A DNA stretch of 64,000 nt from Meloidogyne chitwoodi. Lineage: Eukaryota > Nematoda > Chromadorea > Rhabditida > Meloidogynidae. The DNA lies in the NCBI GenBank assembly GCA_015183035.1, contig JACZZP010000011.1, forward strand, positions 1,984,001-2,048,000. Reading direction: 5' to 3'. Positions 59,553 through 64,000 of the stretch are shown here, one piece after another. The position numbers and the translations under genes were made by a program. How positions within the stretch are numbered: the first letter of the stretch is position 1; each line of letters opens with the position of its first letter. Below the pieces are notes generated by a model. That model had not been told where the DNA came from. It did no database searches and was given only the letters and a program-made list of their open reading frames with translations.

Positions 59553-59930
59553 TTATATAAACATAGTAAAAAGATAATCCTCGCAAACTTGCAGCTTGAT
59601 GCCATTGGTTTTATAGGTTAAATGCTGGTATGATTTTAGTTCTCCGTAACCATAAGAAGTAATTGAATATTTCATTGACGGGCAAGACTACCACCAATGA
59701 GGGCCGAAAACTCGTAATGCGCACCAACATGGAAACAGGTCCTCAGTAATAAAATTTCCAGTTTTCTTTTCAATAGTTGTTGCAATAAATGTGAGGTTAT
59801 CTGCATTGTAAATAACACTAAAATTGTAAAATTAACATATTAAATAAAAACATGCTTACTCCATTTGTTCTGCAATTGTATCGTTAAGTTGTAAAGCATT
59901 ATGTTTTAGATGCATTATTCGTTGAGACAT
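59553..59930 (-). pseudogene. Paralogue of the 52.1-kb gene, with an in-frame TAG
   Basis: Two exons (59930-59861, 59817-59553; donor gtaagc, acceptor tttag) start MSQRIMHLKHNALQLND and continue VIYNADNLTFIATTIEKKTG, then EDLFPCWCALRVFGPHWW. A TAG codon at 59690-59688 falls exactly where the other copy has a sense codon. Beyond it the frame continues with SCPSMKYSITSYGYGELKSY to a TAA at 59553. Only this one lesion is seen, so inactivation is recent, or the stop is polymorphic. Function unknown. Confidence 0.55.
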
Positions 59931-61874
59931 TTTTTCTAAAAATATATTTTAAGATTTTTAATTAATTAGAGAAAAAATAATTTAATAAAATATTTGCTAA
60001 TTAATTTATTACAAAAAGTACGATTTAACATTTAAACCATTTCAAATAGTTTTTATGACATTTGAAAGAATTCAAAAAAGGGATTCTTTTTGGCTAATTG
60101 GACCGATCAAATATAAATTAATTTAAAAAATGCTTATATATTTATATATATTATTGTAAAAATTTTATTTTACCCTTTTCTGTTATGTTATGGATGTTAA
60201 TTTGGCGACGATTTATTAATTTGTAAAAGCAAAAATTATTAACTCTTGAAGAAAAATATTTTAACATTCCATTGAAATAATATTGTTGTTTGTCAGTTCT
60301 TATATGTATTTGGTATTGAAAACTAAATTTAAATAATTAAGTTTTTTCACAAAAATCAAAATTACTTGGGCATAAAAATTATCATCAAAAATTGTTTTAA
60401 ATATTAAATAATAACAAAAACAAAATAGGAAATGTAGCCCAAAAAGGTAAAAATTGAGTAACATATAGTAAAATTTTTACCAAATTTACTCAATTTTGAC
60501 AAAAATTATTTTGTATAAGCTATGCTAAATGACATCCATATGTTATTAAAAAGTGTCAACAATTGTTATCAATCGCCACTCATTATTGCTTATGGGACAG
60601 TCTTAAACAATAAGGCCATAAATCAAAAAAAAATAAATTTTAAAATAATAAAAAAATTAAATAAATTTTTAATAATTAGAAATTTATTTAAAAATTTTTT
60701 AAACAAAAAAGAATAAAATATTCTTTATTTGTTCAACTACCTTTAAAATAAAAAATTTGTCAAAAAATCAACACTAAAAATATAAATATTATATTTTTCA
60801 TAATTTAAGACAAAATCTAAGAAAAATAATAAATTGGTTTTAGTTTATGAAAATAATTATTAACTGTCATTCAAAAGTAAAATTACCTATCAATATACTA
60901 ATTATGAAAAAATAACTATTGTATAAAAAATTATTATAAATATTATAGATAAAATAATATGTTTACTATTCGTCTACAATCAATCACAAGATAAACATAG
61001 CAAAATTATGAATAAATAATGTTTAATAAAATATAAATGTTTGTTTTATTTTTGGAATAATACAAATAAACAAACAAAAAAATAAAATATTATAATTAAA
61101 ACAATGTTTATAAGTTTGAAAATGAATATTAAGTTTAAAAACAAGTTTTGTAAAACATTAAAACAACGTTTAACAATAAAAAAACCGATTTGTAAAAACA
61201 AGTTGTAAAAACTTGTTTTAAACTTTAAACTAACATCTTTACAATCCTTAACATCAGCAGTTGTAAAAAAAGTTGTTACAATTGAAAAATTTTTGTTTTA
61301 CAATTGTAAATCATTAACAAAAAAATAGTTAAATTATACAAAATGGTTAAAAATTTTTTAAAATTGGTAAATAATAAAATATTCGTAATTTTTAAGAAAA
61401 TACAACTCATGCTGTTTTTGCTACAATTATAACTACCTAATTGGTTTCGTCAAAAAAAAATAAATGAAAACACAAATTTACAAACAAATTATTTTTATTC
61501 ATCAAAGTTTAGTAAAAAATTTATTTTTTAATTATTTTAATTTTCTAGCAATGAACTGGGCAGTGGAAGTAAATATTTTTAGTTCAAGAATTTGAAGTGA
61601 TTTTAATCCATATATAGCTTAATATTATTTAAATAATATTTTTTAATAAATTAATAAAAATAAATATTTTTGTCTATTTAAATAGTTGATATTTTGGATC
61701 TTATTACAGATGGCGGGGAGGTGAGGGGAAGGACGTTTTTATTTTATTTTTTTCCCCAATAACCAACTACATATTCTATTGATTTCCAACATGTATAGAC
61801 CAGTATATGTAAGCATATTTCCTAACCATTTATTGACCTAAAAATTTGAAATTTTTTAAAAATTTTTTAAAAAA
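59931..61874. other. Intergenic DNA with one local repeat copy, no gene supported
   Basis: 60980-61085 is related to the repeats at 51738 and 52845. 'gttgtaaaa' and 'aacaagttttgtaaa' motifs dominate 61.1-61.35 kb. The open frame at 60522 (+) becomes a Lys/Asn/Ile run and is not credible. Confidence 0.5.
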
Positions 61875-62338
61875 ATGGAACAACAACAACAAAATAATAA
61901 TTTAATAATAATAAAATCAAAAAAAGAAATAAAATCATTACCTATTGAATTACTTGTTAATATATTTAAAACAGCTAGTTATGCTTGTTTAAATGATTTT
62001 AAAATATGGTAAAATTTAAAAATATTTTATTAATTTAATAATTTTTGGAATAAAATTATTTTTTGTTGACAATCAAAAATTATTAAATAAAATTTGAATT
62101 TTCTTTAAAAAATTTTCAACTCGAAAATATATAAAATTTAGTAATAATATATTCTTAATTTTATTAAAAAAATATTTTTTAAAAATTATTAAAAAAAATA
62201 TTTTACAGTTTAAAAAACAAAAAAATGGAAAAAGATGATGAAAAACTTAAAAAATATTGGCGTAGATTTGCTAAAAATATTTTATCCTCTTCTGGAATAG
62301 TTTACTCTTTTGTTGGAGAAAATTTTAAAAAAATGAAG
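61875..62338 (+). CDS. F-box-like protein, 5' part only
   Basis: Exon 1 (61875-62008) encodes MEQQQQNNNLIIIKSKKEIK followed by SLPIELLVNIFKTASY, which fits the start of an F-box (L-P-x-E-L-L...I-F). Exon 2 (62209-62338) joins in phase 2 (WRRFAKNILSSSG, VYSFVGENFKKMK). A gt donor follows, but no further exon is seen before the mobile element at 62570 or the window end, so the gene is either cut off by the insertion or spliced across it. F-box proteins connect targets to SCF ubiquitin ligases; the match here is short. Confidence 0.45.
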
Positions 62339-62569
62339 GTTAGATTAATTCTTAAAATAATTTAAATAAATTATTTTTTAATAGTAACAAATTTAAAAAA
62401 ATTTAAAGTAATTATAAAAATTCTTTTTGGATTTTTACAAAAAATCCAATCACTAATTATACCTTCCTTATCAAAAATAATAAAAATATCTAATATTTAC
62501 AAAATTTACATATATTTTTTTTTTAATTAATTAAAAAAAAAGAATTATTTAATATTTTTTGAGAATTAA

Positions 62570-63904
62570 GGGGTCGCTTTAGTTTAGGGGGTCCGAGCTA
62601 GAAACATTTAATACATGCCATTCGATTCCTCTTGTCGAGCTGAGTTCGAATATATAAGAATTTCTTGCCGGAGACGAATACTCGCCGAGATACAGGTCAC
62701 TGAAACTCACAAAACCATAGGGGGGAGTAAGCTCATTTTGGGGTGAAAAATTCGAATATGAGTATGAAAGCTCTTTCTAAACAGCTCTTCTATACATATC
62801 GAATGAGACAAAAATCGTCTTGATTGGACGATTTTGAACAAAGTTATGAAGGATTGAAGTTTGCTGGAAACACGTCAAACTTGGAGTGTTTTATTACTTC
62901 TTCATTTTGGCGCCTATGGCTGTTTGACTCTTAGTACGTGCGTTATTTACGGCTAAAATTACAACAAAATAATTAATTCAGTGAAAATAATTTAATTGCA
63001 GCTGCTTTAACCACATAGAGGAGCTTACTCTCCCAGGTTTTATGAGTTTCAGTGATTTGTATTTCGGCGAGTATTTGTCTGCGGCAAGAAATTCTTATAT
63101 ATTCGAACTCCAGTGCTTACAAAGCGCGGGACATCTCAGGATCGGACATCTCGTGCCACCGGCCAAAAAACGACATCTCAGGACATATCGTCTGAACCAG
63201 TGTTTGCGTGATTGGCCTTTTCTTGGTCATAAAAATGACCTGACCATGACCGGTCACGTTTTGTAACGTAGAAAATGACCAAAAACTTCGGTCAGGTCAG
63301 GTCATTTTTGGTCATGACCGAAACCCGGTCACGAAAACACTGGTCTGAACTACTAATTATAATTTCTGTTCCTCAAATTCTGTTCCAGAGGGATGAAAAA
63401 AGCAGGAAGCAACGCTGAGTTGATTAAAACCAAAATTAAATAGATTGGATAATTTTGAAGAAAGTTATAGCCAAAAATATGGCAATTTTCTTAGATTTTC
63501 AAAAAATCATAACTCAGTTATTTAATTTGTTAGCAGCTCAAAATTTTATAGAATTATAGTAAATGCTACAACTATAAAAAATTGAAAAAATTTGACGAAG
63601 AATCTCTCATATTATAAGTTTCTAATAATTCCCCTTATAGAAGAGAAATTTCTCTCATTGACCATTTTGTCTTTTTCATAATCCTTGACCCTTTTCCAAC
63701 TTTCTACGCTGCTGACCATTTCTCCCTCTCTTTTCTTTCATCGTACTCACTGTTGCTTAACTTACCAGATTGACACTTAGCGCATAACACTTTTCTTCTG
63801 TTTGCTATGCGCGCTCTGTCAACGGGATGTAAGCCAGCTCAACAAGAGGAATCGAATGGCATGAATTACATGTTTCTAGTTCGGACCCCCTCTAAAGAAC
63901 AGCC
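62570..63904. mobile_element. 1.3-kb element with nested inverted repeats
   Basis: The outer arms 62570-62646 and 63832-63904 are inverted copies with a few changes (gggggtccgagctagaaaca versus its right-hand complement, and 'gccattcgattcctcttg' in both). Just inside, 62648-62736 pairs with 63008-63110 (shared 'tatataagaatttcttgccg' and 'cactgaaactca', 'gtaagctc'). TTAA flanks both ends (62566-62569, 63905-63908), which could be a target duplication but is weak evidence in AT-rich DNA. No transposase was seen. The right half is longer because other DNA, including a hAT-type MITE, lies between the inner and outer right arms. Confidence 0.75.
63198..63342. mobile_element. 145-bp hAT-type MITE nested in the 1.3-kb element
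   Basis: The ends cagtgtttgcgtg and cacgaaaacactg are inverted repeats with one mismatch and begin CAGTG, as hAT ends do. The 8 bp gtctgaac are repeated exactly on both sides (63190-63197, 63343-63350). The interior is a palindrome of 'aaaatgacc' and 'catgaccggtcac' units and can fold into one long hairpin. Confidence 0.88.
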
Positions 63905-63908
63905 TTAA

Positions 63909-64000
63909 AAAATTTGGTAAAACTTGTTCATAGGGCCCAGACTCCAATCAGAGTAATATATATGTCATTCGAAAGAGCTCTTCAAGCTGAGTCGAATGAC
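63909..64000. other. Right edge of window, part of a repeat
   Basis: Contains 'gtcattcgaaagagctcttc' followed by 'gagtcgaatgac', an imperfect inverted pair related to motifs in the 62.57-kb element. No gene seen. Confidence 0.4.

Noticed and set aside
63042..63266. 74-codon open frame on +
   Set aside because: Runs through the inner arm of one repeat into the hAT MITE, so it is a chance frame across two insertions.

Overview
The window reads as nuclear DNA of a nematode, most likely a plant-parasitic root-knot nematode of the Meloidogyne type. The genus is inferred from extreme A+T richness, many short introns ending in ttaag or tttcag, and genus-style low-complexity repeats. The phylum is better supported: nematode chemoreceptor-like 7TM genes, a nematode-type cys-loop channel and genes built of many tiny exons. 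All gene models were made by hand, by joining open blocks at splice sites and checking reading phase. Many of the longest simple ORFs in the region are repeat or low-complexity translations and are left out.

Layout. 0.7-3.6 kb (-): a C2H2 zinc-finger gene with a Gln/Asn-rich N-terminus and three tandemly duplicated phase-0 exons. 3.6-12.5 kb: gene-poor, with tandem repeats, a hairpin and one mobile-element copy. 12.5-20.3 kb (+): a 33-exon P5B-type ATPase (ATP13A/CATP family) with foldback elements in four introns. 20.9-21.3 kb: a 456-bp element with terminal inverted repeats. 21.5-26.1 kb (-): eIF2D and, just upstream on the same strand, a LYAR-type nucleolar zinc-finger protein, 166 bp apart and possibly an operon. 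26.8-28.5 kb (-): a 7TM chemoreceptor. 29.5-31.4 kb: a block of repeats (a GAGCTC-rich array between inverted ends, a 33-bp minisatellite, a tRNA-like sequence). 31.5-35.3 kb (-): a cys-loop ligand-gated ion channel with a GC-AG intron. 37.6-38.6 kb (-): a four-helix membrane protein. 39.1-39.5 kb (-): a small secreted Ala/Arg/Glu-repeat protein.

40.4-51.7 kb is the most striking stretch. Two arms of at least 1.1 kb form a diverged inverted duplication. Each arm carries one member of a pair of secreted proteins with a conserved 12-cysteine pattern, and the arms enclose a 7TM receptor and a 17-exon DNA ligase IV gene. From 52 to 62 kb come a pair of related gene fragments (one with a nonsense codon), a frameshifted GIY-YIG nuclease-like fragment, and a coiled-coil MAP9/CCDC34-like gene. 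A 725-bp hAT-like element sits inside a coding exon of that last gene, with an 8-bp target-site duplication. The window ends in the 5' part of an F-box-like gene and a 1.3-kb nested inverted-repeat element that itself carries a 145-bp hAT-type MITE.

How the genes relate. Most are unlinked housekeeping genes (translation initiation, nucleolar growth, end-joining repair, P5 ATPase transport) mixed with neuronal or sensory genes (two 7TM receptors, one channel). The three small secreted proteins are unrecognised and could act outside the worm, but nothing in the sequence proves an effector role.
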